Assembly (NCBI GenBank): GCA_033063855.1
Contig: CP093831.1
Coordinates: 11,904,001 to 11,968,000 of the forward strand
Length of the DNA stretch: 64,000 nucleotides
Source of the DNA: Smittia aterrima
Taxonomy: Eukaryota > Arthropoda > Insecta > Diptera > Chironomidae
Reading direction: 5' to 3'
The notes below the pieces were generated by a model. The model did not search any database and had not been told where the DNA came from. It saw only the letters and a program-made list of their open reading frames with translations. The position numbers and the translations under genes are program-made. Below are positions 1 through 12,460 of this stretch, in pieces (positions within the stretch are counted from its first letter, which is position 1; every line of letters begins with the position of its first letter).

Positions 1-2412
1 TTCATAAACATGAACAACTCGGAACTGAAACATTTGTCAACATAAAAGCGATAGCGTGACTTCCATCAAGCTTCAGTCAAAAAGTTTTTATGGCTTGAGG
101 TTGGTAGACGCTTGACATATTTTTTCGGCAAGTTTTCGTTGGAATTAGTATTCGCAAGTGAGCGCCACGTTTTCTCAGCTTCCATTCACAGTAATGACAC
201 ACTCTCGGTCACATAAATTGACATTATAAAAGATTCTTTCGTCTTTTTCTCTCCGATATTTATGGCATCGTAAAATTGCACAAGTTGCGAGTTCGGGAAC
301 TTTTCCTATCAAAGCAGATTTAAGTGGAAGTGGCTCTCGATGCCCAAACCAATTTGTGTAAACTTAACAATCTTTAAACCCTTTTTCAATTTTGTTATCT
401 AAACCTTTTGTTATTTAAATCTAAATCATAAATTTGCTTGTTCGAGAGTGAACACAACAGCTGGCAGCAGTCAACTCTCTTCCCCTTTATTGGAGAGTAC
501 GATGTGGTTGTCATCTTTATTCGCCTGTTTAGAAGAATTTTTATTAAGCAAGGGATGATTATCTTCATTTGTTGCAGGGCAATTTGTGTTCTGGTCGATT
601 CGGGGAGCCAATTTAGAAAACATGCTCGACTACACCTTTAAATTTTGTTTAGAAAAACTTGGAAAACTTTTTTTCAGTAAACTTTTTCCGGTCACGATTT
701 TCTTTAAAATTCCATTGAAAGTTGAATCTTCTTATAATTAAAAGTTCATTAACATCTAATCAAGTTATTACTTCATTTACAAGAACAAAGTTTCTAATCA
801 AATTAAGACTTTAAGTGAGGAAAATTAGATTTCGAATTTTTGATTGAATGAATTGACGATCTTTCAAGAAAGGGAATCTTTCTCACGTACCTTTCTCTTT
901 TCTTGACAATGAGACGAAGCGTCAAAAACCTGATTCACGTTCATTGCTCGTGTTGAGAGTTGAATGTCTTCATTGCAAAAACGTGTAAAGTGTAAAGGGA
1001 AAAGAAAGTTTGCTGATCGCTTAGATGTGACAATGCGTCACATGTGGATTTATTTATTAATCTGTTCAAGTATTTCACGAAGAAGATTACTTCAAGAACT
1101 TGTTATGTATTGATAAATGAGTTAAATGAATTATTAATGAAGAAAGTTCGATGAAAGCTTCGAGTTTCGAATGAGCCCTGAAGATAAAATTGCTTAAATT
1201 TTTTGTTTTGCAAATCAAGGCAATGACTTGCCTTCCCATCGTCTTGTTACTTGGGAATCGATTTTCAAGATTAATGATGCGGTCATAAATTATTCAATCT
1301 GATATGTGACATCTTATCGAAGGAAATAAAAGAAACGAGTGAAGTCAATTTGGAGTTTAGCGAACTCCTAATCGAAAGAGAAGACGCGTCGAATAGGCCA
1401 GTGACTTTATCATAAAAGTTTCATGTTTAGTCTGTGAGTTCGAATCGTAACTTATCATCTGAAATTACTTATGCAGCGTCTATGAGTTATGACCGAGATA
1501 TTTTCCATTCGTTCTATGTATCCAGGATATCCTTTCATCTTTGTTAGACGCAAATGATTGATGCTCCAATTTACAACAACTGCTAGAGTCGTTATTATTC
1601 TTTTCTGAACAAGACTTTGATAAACTTTTCGTCGCCGTAACATGTGGTTAACTCGAGTCGAAGAAGAATGAAAGAGATAAAGTATGCAAATCAAAGACTT
1701 ACAAGCTTCCAAGCCATTTAAAGACAACAAAGTTTTTGTTTTTCTTTCCTCCCCAAACTTTCAGATTCAATGTTAATTTTCTTGAGATTTTTCCTCCTTC
1801 ATCACAAAGCAAGCATAAAGCACATGTTCATGCTTTCGTGAACACAATCAACATACTCACGTCTTACAGTAATTTCAAACTTTTCGAATTCCATTCAAAC
1901 GATTACATCTACAAAATGTTTAATGAATATTCTCTTAAGCTATAATTCAATTCTGTCTCGTCATTCTTCTTTGGAAAAGCTCGACTGCTGTTGTCGAATG
2001 AAAATAAAAGTTATTTTCGCAAACGAGAAACAATGCGAACCAGAAGCAGATTCAAGCATTATAAGATAAAGTTTTTTTTTATATTCGCTTGGAAATGTTT
2101 AATTCGCGACGCAGCTAAATGACATAACGAGAAGATTTCCTTTTTTTTTTGCTTAAATGCCGTGGCTGTTAACGCCTCTTGAATAAATGTTTTTCCAAGA
2201 AATTAAACTCGAGAAAGAGAAAGAGAGAGATTTTCATGTTGAACTGTTGTCATGGCACATTGATCTTGAGTAATCCGACTGAGAGTGATAATTAGTAATT
2301 AGAAGCAGCAAACATTCTGTTGGGAGATATCAAAGTCTCGAGAAGCTGAGAGGAATTAAAATTCTTTTGGCTTCAAACAATTCGTGAATTATAAAAACTT
2401 TTATCGTTTCAG
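1..2412. other. Non-coding stretch upstream of the first GPCR exon
   Basis: No open frame here resembles a known protein, and the small frames that exist begin at TTG or carry no family signature. The GPCR that follows lacks its TM1-TM2 exon(s), and none is found here, so this stretch is most likely intron of that gene with the first exons left of the window. A short segment at 1590-1652 resembles one at 25363-25425 and is listed separately. Confidence 0.5.
1590..1652 (-). repeat. Segment similar to 25363-25425
   Basis: Read on the minus strand, this 63-nt segment aligns without gaps to the plus strand at 25363-25425 at about 68% identity. Both contain ccacatgt and tcttgttca. In one frame both encode a peptide with the pattern VNHM-x-RR-x-K-xxxx-LVQ followed by a Thr. 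I do not recognise the peptide family. It could be a relic of a dispersed element or a shared small exon. Confidence 0.35.
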
Positions 2413-5400
2413 GACTTCCTTACGACTTGAGTCTCTATTGGCATCAATATCCTTACAATTTTGGACTGACTTTCTGTAAAGCGAGAGCTCTGATTTCCGA
2501 AGCGTAAGAAGAAATTTTTATTTCCTCACTTCCTCTTTCTGTCGACAAATAACTTCAATTGACTTGTTCCAGATCGACTTACGTGTCAGTGCTGACAATC
2601 GTCGCATTCTCAATGGAGAGATTTCTTGCGATCTGCCATCCGCTTCATCTTTATGCGATGGCGGGTTTACAGCGTGCCGTCCGAATCATTGCAGCCTTGT
2701 GGGTTATCAGCTTTTTAAGCGCTGCGCCTTTCGCTGTCTTTACAAAAATTCATTATTTCGTCTACCCAAAGAGTAAGCTTCAAAGTGATTTGAGATATAA
2801 AGAATGCTCTCATAGCAATTCCTTCAACAGCAAACAAAGAATTACCCGAGTCAGCTTTCTGTGCAATGCTCGACAACCCGGGAAGTTTTCCATTGTGGGA
2901 GGTGTCGACATGCGTCTTTTTTGCATTTCCAATGGTGATAATGGTGATTTTATACGGAAGGATGGGACTGAAGATCCGATCACGAACGAGACACACTGTA
3001 GCGCTGGGTGAGTTTCAATTATTTCTGACATTGACTGGTCTCTTGATGACCTAGTAGCATAATTTCCCATTATGATGTCGCTCCGCAACTCTCGACGTTA
3101 ACGACTTACTCGAGCGTAAAATCGTTAATTGCCGTTGAAGGCGAGCCCAGGTTTATTTTTGGAAGGTAAATTCTTTAACAAAACGATTTCCATGGATCAC
3201 GAGAATTTTCCCCATTACAACGTAATCTCACATTCTTCTTCGCTTTAGCTTTTTTCCGCTTGATTTCAAAATAAAAAAAAATATTTAAATGTCAAGGAGA
3301 AACCTCAGAGGCATTGAAATGCGATTGTTTCCTTTCAGGGGTTCAACAAGGTTCGATGCATGGAGAGTCGAAGCAGTCACAGTCACGGAAGGCAATTATA
3401 AGGATGCTGGGTAAGAGCCATTTCAATTTACGATCTTTCCGCAGTGAAACTTCTGTGCCCATAAAGATTCCGCTCGTGCTGTGTGAGCGACATAAACTTT
3501 TATATCGCCTCAAGCAATTATCGGAGACGAAAGACAAACAATAAAAAGTTTTCGTTTCTTCTTCATTTCAAGTAAGAGTCGGAAATCGGTTTTCGATAAA
3601 TTCCACAGCCAAAGCAAATCAAAGCAATCTCAATCTCTCCCTCTTTGAGAAATCCGGAATATTTTTTATATCGACCTTCGTTTCTTTATTTTCCTTCTGG
3701 AATTCACAGAAGACGATATAAGTTTAATTGCTGTCGACATTCCTTCCTTCTCATGTTTCGATTTCTCAGAAGGGATTTCAATTTAAGTTCAATATGCGCA
3801 TGGAAGGTAATTCTTTATTTATTCAATTAACTTCCTCCGGGACGGGGTGAAGCAAAAAATTTATTTACTTGGTCCGAAGGCAAGGGATAACATTAATTAG
3901 CCGCTCACTTAATCAAAGACATCACCCGGAACACCTTTCAATAATTCAAAATGAAAACAAACATTTCATTAACATTTTTGCCGGCTTGTTGATTGTACAA
4001 TCTTCAGAATTAGGTTGAGATAATTTTAATGAAATGTTTATTCAAGTTTTGTTGTTTTCCGCCGGTGAAGGCAATTCCGCTTGAAATATTCACTACGACG
4101 ACATGCTGCAAATTTTAATTAAACTTGGAAATTGCCGCTTTCGAAACTAAGCGTGAAATTTTCATGTTACACGAGATGTTTTCCTTTTGTGACATTTTAT
4201 GCGATGAAAGAATCATCGACAGCCGCAAGGTCACAAAGGAAACCGAGAAGATTAGAGAGAAGCGAAACGGTTTTTTTTATCGTGGGTGGTGCTAAATAAA
4301 ACTTTACTTAATTCAACTCGAGTAATGTGGCGTGTTGGTAAGCTGAAAAAGGTCTAATTAAGGCGTTTTTTTAAAAGTCGTTCTTACTTCGAAGCTTCTT
4401 TCGAAAATAATCTAATTATTCGTGGAGAAATAATTAATCCATTCGGAAAACTTTTCAAACTCTTTCTCTCTCTCTTCTATTTAATAGCCGCTGTCGTCAT
4501 CACGTTTTTCGTGTGCTGGGCACCTTTCCACGCTCAACGCTTGCTTTATCTCTACGGCCAGAAAATCGAGTCGTTCAAAGCTTTGAACCAATGGGTCTTT
4601 GCAGTTAGTGGATGGCTCTACTACGTTTCATGGTAAGGCTTGGTTACATTGAAATTCAAATCGCTACGTTTAGAACGTGCATGCAAATATCGCTCAGCTC
4701 TCAGCTGGCAAGCACAGCGATCGTAAATATTTGTTGCTATAAGTGGATTATGGTAATTCTTCGCTTCCCTGTCAAGAAGAAATGTTTTTGCTTTTTATTG
4801 TGTGAAAGAAACATGGAGAAAAACACATTTTGCGAATGCAGATTGTCATAAATTTTCGCAAGTATTTTGGCAACGAGAACTAAATTTAATTATTCTACCG
4901 GATGCTAAGTCTAAATTTCTGCGGCAATTCAATTAAATGCTCAAGAGAGTGTAGATAAAATTAGTTGTTTCCATTAGGAAAGCTGCTACCTACATAAGAT
5001 CGAGTAAATATTTCATGGAAACTCTACAGATTTAGTAAACAGCATTTTTTATTAAACGTTGTTCGTAAAACACGTTCTCTGGGGCACTAATGAAAAAAGT
5101 TTGCATAAGAACTTTTCGCGGAAATCTAGAATTTTCTAATTAGAAAGCTTTCCGGTGCATTTAAATTAAATTTTGTTTCGGAAAATATTTTCATTCGAAT
5201 TGAGTCTGAAAGATGTTCCAATCAGCAAATTTTTTCTCATTTTTCACTGAGCCATCAATTTTACATTTTCTAGCAATGCATGGCAATAATCATGGCTAGC
5301 GGATCGAGGCATTGTTGCTGAAATACAAAGCTCTCATGAAAAATTTATTGCAATTGAGAACATTTTCTTTCCATTGTTCAATTTCTTGTATTCAAATCAG

Positions 5401-6920
5401 CATAGAATGTGCAAATATTTGAAAAGCTTTCTCCATTCTCGTTTCTTTATCAAAAGCTTCGGAATACGAAACATCCTTAACTCTCGAGAAAATTTGTTCA
5501 ACCAAGGATTTTAAACAATCATTTCGACGAAACAAAAAGTTGCAACAAATTTCAAAAAGTGTTTTTCTTTTATTCAGAAGAAAGAATTTCATAGCAAACA
5601 CCTCGGGAAATAGTAAAAATACTTCATGAAAGGGTTACCCAGCATTTTCATTCTGCATCGTTTGCTAAAAAAAACTTCTCTTTCCATTGGAGCTTCTTAC
5701 GATTTGTTGCCTTTCACTTCTTCTTTCATAGCACAATAAATCCAATTTTGTATAATGTGATGTCACACCGCTATCGAGTAGCGTTCAGAGATACTCTGTG
5801 CCACCGGAAGAGAGGCTTCTACAGCAGCAGCAATGGCTTCGTTCGGGAGCAATCGAGTTTCCGTGAAACGACTATAGCAGCAGCAGGTCGTGATCAAAAC
5901 CTCAACTACGAGGGATCGCAATTGGTAATCTCTTGGTGACATAAACCCAAACCAACTTTACTAATCTCTTGATGTTTTTTTATTTAAAGCTTCGAACGAA
6001 ATCGATGTTATCGTCTCATCGCTGCTCGCGCTATAAGGACAATGGAAGACTGAATAACAGTAGCATACGATGGAAAGAGAGTAATAGCGTTAAGAGGGTC
6101 GATTCCGTAAAGGTAACCTTGAGTAATTTATGTAAGATGATTTTTTATTTTCCTTCTTTTTCTTTTGTTTGCTATTTTTGTTTTCGGACGAAATCTTTAT
6201 TGCTCGCACGTCGCTTCAATTTACTTTAACTTTATGAAATCGTGAATCTTGTGTTAATGGCGTTTTGATCCCTAAGGAGGTGTCAAATGATCCTGTAATT
6301 ACGAAATTATTTTCCAGCGCACGACTCTCGCAATGAAAAATTAAGTTCAACATTTTAATTATCGTCGAGTTTCTTGCTTCTCATTTTCAACAAGTTGATT
6401 AAATGTTGATCAAACTGTCTAATCAATTATCAATTCCTCTTTCTCTCTCTCTCATCTCACATAGAGTGCGGATAGTACCCAGTCTACACAATCAAGCAAC
6501 AGCAGCTCAAATGTCATCGTTGTTTGCATTGGGAATAGCTTTAAAACTAAATGCTTTACGACGTCAAGCTCTGCAGCAGAGACTTCCCCTACAGCTAATC
6601 ATTCAAACGGAAATCTATCATCATCAACGCCAAATCACTGCTCGCATAAAACTTCGACCAATAGTAAATTGAATCATAATGTTACAAATAATTTGGAAAA
6701 TAATGGAAGTAGAATTAATTGCCAAATGAACAATCTCTTAGAGGAGGACGAGACGGAGGGCGAGAAAATCGAAGACGTCAGTTCCGATAAGGAGGAGAAT
6801 GTCGCTCATTTATCAAGCGAAGCTGAAAAGACTCACAATGGGACTCTTGTGGCGAAGGATTCGCCTCAGAACTTAATAATTAATTGCGCGAACGGCTTAA
6901 AATCAGAGACTTGTATATAA
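2413..6920 (+). CDS. Neuropeptide GPCR, CAPA/pyrokinin receptor-like (5' partial)
   Basis: Rhodopsin-class G-protein-coupled receptor of the neuromedin-U/pyrokinin/CAPA group; such receptors sit in the plasma membrane and bind amidated peptide hormones. Exons are 2413-2503, 2573-2772, 2831-3007, 3339-3410, 4488-4632, 5732-5924, 5990-6112 and 6465-6920, all with GT-AG junctions and matching phases, giving about 485 residues. Visible landmarks are the extracellular-loop-1 motif YWHQYP, the TM3 cysteine and MERFLAICHP in place of DRY, TM5 followed by a basic loop, FFVCWAPFH in TM6 and NPILYNVMSHRY in TM7. The cytoplasmic tail is long, Ser/Asn-rich and acidic, ending ...SETCI. TM1-TM2 are missing to the left. 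CAPA receptor and pyrokinin-1 receptor are both possible; the tail sequence leans towards CAPA receptor, from memory of the families only. Confidence 0.85.
3411..5731 (+). other. Two long introns of the GPCR gene
   Basis: Introns 3411-4487 and 4633-5731 are about 1.1 kb each, separated by the 145-nt TM6-TM7 exon. I see no coding exon, RNA gene or repeat inside them. The other introns of this gene that lie in the window are 65-352 nt or shorter. Confidence 0.6.
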
Positions 6921-9900
6921 TTAATTTCTCTCGTAAAAAGTTCTCATTGTTCTCATAGCCTTATCTGTTGTTTTGTGTAATTAAACCATTTGAGAGCAAA
7001 TATTTGAAGATTGTTTATTCACTCATCATCAACTTGAACTGATAACGATGTTGATGGGCGACGCTTTGCTTCAACGTGATTTAAAATCTCGAGTGATTTT
7101 TGTTTCATTCGAGAGATTTTTGGGGGAAAAGTTGTAATGTCTAGTGTAGAGAGTCTCTACTAGAGAAGTCGTTGCTTCAATTGTGAAAATGAAAACCAAA
7201 CAAATTTAATTGACAACGCTTGAAATTTAATCAGTCCTCCTTTCTAGGGTTGAACAAATAACTGAATAATTATTGGATTTATTACACCCACCACCGACGA
7301 ATGTTATTTTAATTTACTCGTTTCAGTCTCCACACATGAAAGCCACAAATGATTTATCTGTCATTCAATAAAATGCTCTTACGAAGCAATTGAACATGAG
7401 AAATAAAGCGAAAGCATTTCCATTTGGACTTGATGAAGAGCTCACTCAACATCGCATGAAATATTTAATTAAATTTCATTTTTCACGCGCCGTACAATGA
7501 ATGAACTACGTACCACGAAACGATTCAAGTTGAAGGGCTAAAGGAGTTCAAGTTAGTGTAAATAGTCGGGGGAGAGTTTTTTTGGGGCTAAGATAAACAT
7601 AAATTTAGGCTTAGCGGGGGAGCGGATTATGCGCTTGACAGTGAAACCCTCGGTGAAGCGAAATAAACTCTGTGTAAATACATTGAATTAATTAAATTGT
7701 AAATTACCTTTGAAATCGTCTCCGGCAGCTTTCTCTGGCGAAAGAGCTTACTGACGGAGGTTGATGACTGGAATCGAGATTGCAAAGTTGCTCAACACCT
7801 AATTCAACTTTTCGAGGCCATTAATTCAGGTTTTGCAAGAAGTCAGGACGGAAAGAAATCCGATTCGTGCTGTGAGAGATGAAATCAGTGAAATGTAGAA
7901 TATAAATTACGACGGTGAAAAATGCGTTTAAGAAGTACAAAGGGAGCAGAAAAACTTTTCTTCAAAGACGACTCCTGTGAAAGAAATAAAAAAGAAACGA
8001 GAAAAAAGTTGTTGATTGATGGTTGGAAGGTTTTGATGCTGTGAAGGAACTTCGTTGCTCAGTTGGAGCGTCCATATGTTACATTTCCCTTCTTGCTAGG
8101 TTCGAGGGATTCGTAAAGTTTCGATTTCACTATTGAACTTTCGAATGCCCTTAAAGGTTGATTTATTGGCTAGAAGACGATGTCAGTAAACATTTGGATG
8201 CTCACCAAATCGTCGACAATGTCACAATCAAATTGAATAATTCAACAAAACGATTTCAAGGGCTTTTCCCTTAGTAAATCCTTTCGTTGTTTCTCAATTT
8301 TATTTATTCTGTTAAAGTGAAAATGTGCTTCATGAAATTGGCTCTTTGTGAAGCTCATTTTCGCTCAGAGCTTTCGCTCACTTAGTTTATAAAATTAATT
8401 ATAGAATCAACTTACAAATGGAAGAAAACAAATGTTTTTAATTAAGCTAACGAATGAATGTGATGATGTTATTTTTTACGTTGAAACATAAGCAGCAATC
8501 GTTTAAAAAGAGAAAATAAAATATTTTGTGTGAGCTAACTTTCATTTGAAACTAAATAGAATTTGATTTCTTTGACTTTCAGACTTTAATTAATTTAATT
8601 TTGTTATCGATTTTTCAGAATTCTCTGCTAAACGGTTTTTGATGACGCCCCGTCGTCCTAAATGTGTTGAAAATGGTCTGCCCTCTTGACATCTCTGATT
8701 ATTGAACATTCCTTTGCGCTTTGAAGATGACCCGGACGAAGAGGAACATTCCGAAATTTCTCGTTTAACGCAGCTATGGGTTTTATTAGATTTGGCCAAT
8801 TTTCCCGCAATATTTCTAGAATTCTCTCTCTTCCAAGTCGCTATCAGTTGATGCATAAAGATGATAAATGTTGCTTCATAACATTTTCATTCCACGTCGT
8901 GTTGAGTGCCACCTTTTCCTTTTCCTGCGCTTTTCTCTCACTTTTCCTCGCCTTCGGGTGAAAATGATCAAACAGTTTCTCTTTATTAGGCCATCAGACA
9001 AAAATTACGCAACTCTTCTTGGGCCGAGTAACTTTTTCACTCAATAACTTTAGGGCCCTTTACCTTACAGAAAGAATTCGAAGCGAAAACCTCGGAAAAG
9101 AAAACTTTTCGGTTTTGTTTTGCTACAATCGTGAAAGTTTTTTCCTTTCACTTCGAACTTTTTCGATTCCAAGAAATCCGCTTATTCGATTATCGACCTT
9201 CATCAATCTCGTTTGTCTTCGATTTGTCAATAAAAAGCCTCATTGAGCATAATACTCAATGATTCGATATCAATGAGTCAAACTTCAATTGCTTCAATAG
9301 ATTCAAATCTTTTAGTTTCATAAATGATTTGCTCGATATTTCTGTCCCGCTGGTATCTCTTTCAATATTGCGATGAGAATCCATTCAACAACTGAAGGAG
9401 TCAACTCAGCCATTTTGATACCGCAACACGACTAATGATTTATTAGTAATGAACACAATCCATTCTAAAATCGAATTCAATGTTTTCATTTCAAAAAATA
9501 AGAACTTGAAATTTAAAATATTTTACAAAGACTTTCATTTGTCGTTGTTTTTTTTTTAAAAAATCCTTGTAGCAAAGCTCTTGGCAAAAAGATCGTAATG
9601 AACGTCGTTGCTCGAATAAATGTGACGTTCAAAGCTTTTTTTTTATTGCTAATGGTTATGTTGACTTAAAGATGAAATTAATGAATGTCTTGCGGGTGAG
9701 GGAATGTCAATCTATCATAGAAAATCTAGAGTCACGCTGAGCGATGAAGCTTGTAACTTGAGAAAGCTTCTCATTCTCGTTGTTGAAGCATTTGATTTGT
9801 TCCTAGCCAGTTTGCTTGATAAGTATCACTTTAGTTGACAGCTGAGTGGTAAAGATAAATGAACAAGCTTCGATTGTTTACGTTTGCAAACTTGTAATCC

Positions 9901-10582
9901 TCTACTGAACTTCCCATCTGATTGAATGTTGACAATTTCGAAAAGGACATTTTTAGCTTTGAACATAATCTTCTTAGTGTTGGACATCGGTTGATGAGGC
10001 TCAACAGCAGCAATATTTTGACATTTCTGAAATTGCAAACTTCCGGTAAGGTTCTTCAAGGAATTAAATAATTAATGAGAAATTAACAAAGCTAATCAAT
10101 CAAATAAGTGTTGAGACTGCAATAAGTTACAGCCAAAAAGATCAACAAACTTTTCTCATCATTCTAATTATTAACGCATTAAGAGTCCCACGCAAGTCAA
10201 CAAGCCGAGCTTAATTATCAAGTTCAATGGAAGTTTTTATTTATTGACTCAGATTTAACTTTCATAAAAGGAACCACGCTCGGCTTGATTGCTAGAGGAG
10301 CAGTGGCAACTTTACCTTGAACTTTGATTACACATCCTCAAGATTCTTTGAAGCACAAATCTCTTTTCTCACCTTGACCCCTTTAGCTTGATAAAAAGTT
10401 CAAGATGCAAAATAAAATCGTATTTCAATGATGAATATTTATTTAATTTAAATCTGAGTTTCCGACAAAGCTACAATTTTAGTGTCACGACGAGTATTGA
10501 AGATTTGATTTATTTATAAAAGTGAAGCACAATTTCCCACGGAAAATAAAAAATTCACGAGACTCAGCAGTTTTCTCGTCCA
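6921..10582. other. Intergenic stretch between GPCR and receptor array
   Basis: Contains the 3' UTR of the GPCR at its left end; candidate AATAAA signals are at 7368-7373 and 7662-7667. A near-palindrome with a one-base bulge lies at 7141-7163 (arms tagaga/tctcta) and could form a small RNA hairpin in that UTR. The open frames at 8590-8856 (-) and 9826-10059 (-) match no family I know. Nothing else is supported. Confidence 0.5.
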
Positions 10583-12293
10583 TTAAGTGCAAGGATTATT
10601 ATCAGACTTTTCCTGCTCCGCTTCGTTGAACTGCACCATCACTAATTCATAAGTTACAATTGTCCCTGAAATCTATTAAAGTCTAAGCTTAATGTCAAAG
10701 CTAAGTAAACGAAATCAATTGAGAGAGCTTACACTTAAAATCAATTTTCTGGTTAGATAAAAGAAGTTCATTCCACTCAAGGACACTCTGCCACTCACAA
10801 GCTGTTCAGTAAATCGCTTCATCGTAATATCAAAATAGTCTGAGTGTACTGAACGAAGGACTTGAAGAGGTTTCTTTGATTCATCCTCGATTCTTGAAGC
10901 GAACCAACAAACGGCGAGTGTTCTGCTGATGAGGAAAGCCAAAGAGAACCACAAGTAGAGACCATCCAAAAGCGATGAGTCAGATTTAAAGCAGCCGAGA
11001 AGTTGAACGCAAATGAAGTACAAATTACTAAAGAATGAGATTAAAATTGTTCCGCCGTTGAGCTCATTTGTCCTCTCAACCAAATCCACGGAAACTTTGT
11101 AAGCACTCCAAATCTCGTTCCAAAAGTTTGATGACTTAACGCGATGATTATTGTGTAATTTACGATTAATACAAGAAAACTTCTCCGTAAGTAAAATGCT
11201 TGTGATTATGAGATAGGCATCTATGTAGTTCCAAGCGAATGTGCTGTCGATGAGAGAAAGAAAAGTTTTAATTGACTTACGGACACGAGACAACTTCCAG
11301 ACCAGAAAACGTTTATGACTTGTGCAAACACCCCAAGATAAATGTTGAACTTGAAAACGGCGAAGAAGTCTGTGAATGACTGACGAAAATAAGCTTCCTC
11401 GGCTGACCGGACGTTCCAACATGATTTTGACAAATAAAGTCCAGAAGCGATGCCGAGATTGTGTTCAACTGAAAAGAAAATCCGACTTGTGTTAATTCCT
11501 GACATGACACAAAGCAAAAGAGTGCTAGCTACTGAAGGCAAGGAACATGATGACGATGAAAACTGTTTTTATTCTTCGCTTTAGTTTGTTATCTTGATGT
11601 TGCATGACTTGAAGCTCCATTAACTTTGACTCTGCGATCTCCCAGCTTCGAACATAGTTAGGCCATCCTTTCGCCACCATCGTGAAGTTGAAGTAAACCA
11701 GGAAGTTAAGGAAAAAGAAAATGAATTTGACTATTGTAAGAGAAAAGAAAGAAAGACAGACAATTCATCAATCTCATGAATAATTGACAGTCGTCGTCAG
11801 AAATCGACATTTACCAACTTTCGTGTATTCAATGCGACTGTTGAGTTGCTTATAAATAGAAGTCGTAAACATGAGAGCGATCCCACATTGAACCAGAGTT
11901 GAATAGAAGAAGCAGAAGCTTTTAACTTTGAATGACAACCGAGTCGAATCGCGGTGTCGTAATCCGCCAACGGGGAAAATCCCGAATATCTTTTGAGATG
12001 TTAGAATGACTGAAGAATTTAAGTGTAAAGGGATGAAAGAGAATTTCCGCCGAAGCCACTTACATCTTCTTGTTTGACTGTAAAATCCGTTCACGATCTG
12101 AATTCGTGATTTCCTCTCACCGCGAAAGACTTTCAAGTCATTCAACACCAATTTGGCATCGAAGGAATTGAAGAGGGGCGCAATTCTAAGAGAAAAAAGA
12201 AAAGCGAAAAGGAAAAATGTGGCGGAAACTTTAAATCAAATTTCCCACTTACTTTGAGCTTCTGTTGCTCGAAGCCTTTCTCGTTAACCACAT
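10583..12293 (-). CDS. Sugar gustatory receptor (array copy 1)
   Basis: Seven-transmembrane insect gustatory receptor of the sugar (Gr5a/Gr64, Trehalose_recp) clade, expected in dendrites of sweet-sensing neurons as a ligand-gated channel. Minus-strand exons in order are 12293-12253, 12185-12064, 12009-11815, 11730-11533, 11468-11303, 11243-10733 and 10672-10583. They total 1,323 nt and 440 residues, starting MWLTRK. Landmarks are KIFGIFPVGG before TM1, FAWNYIDAYLII in the central helix, ESKKPLQVLRSV, LSGMNFFYLTR, and TIVTYELVMVQF near the C-terminus. It lies 167 nt downstream of the stop of copy 2 and in the same direction. The donor after 11303 (gtctgg) is weak but is the one that preserves family spacing; a second in-phase choice would add five residues. 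Confidence 0.87.
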
Positions 12294-12460
12294 GTTGCTA
12301 ACTAAACGTCTCGTCGCGAAATGTCGCTGAGTTTCCTATTCACAGCCATTTAAAGTCGTTTCTTTCTGCTTCATCATCAACAATCAGGAATTCTAAATGC
12401 CCGATGTGAACAGTGCGATAAACGTTGAGTGATGGACAAGGTAAGAGAGAAAGTTGTCGA

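Noticed and set aside
438..641. 67-codon open frame
   Set aside because: TTG start, no conserved features, in a region that is probably GPCR intron or flank.
2559..3011. Single 150-codon reading of the GPCR TM3-TM4 region
   Set aside because: The frame runs through intron 2773-2830; the real coding path splices there into another frame that restores TM5.
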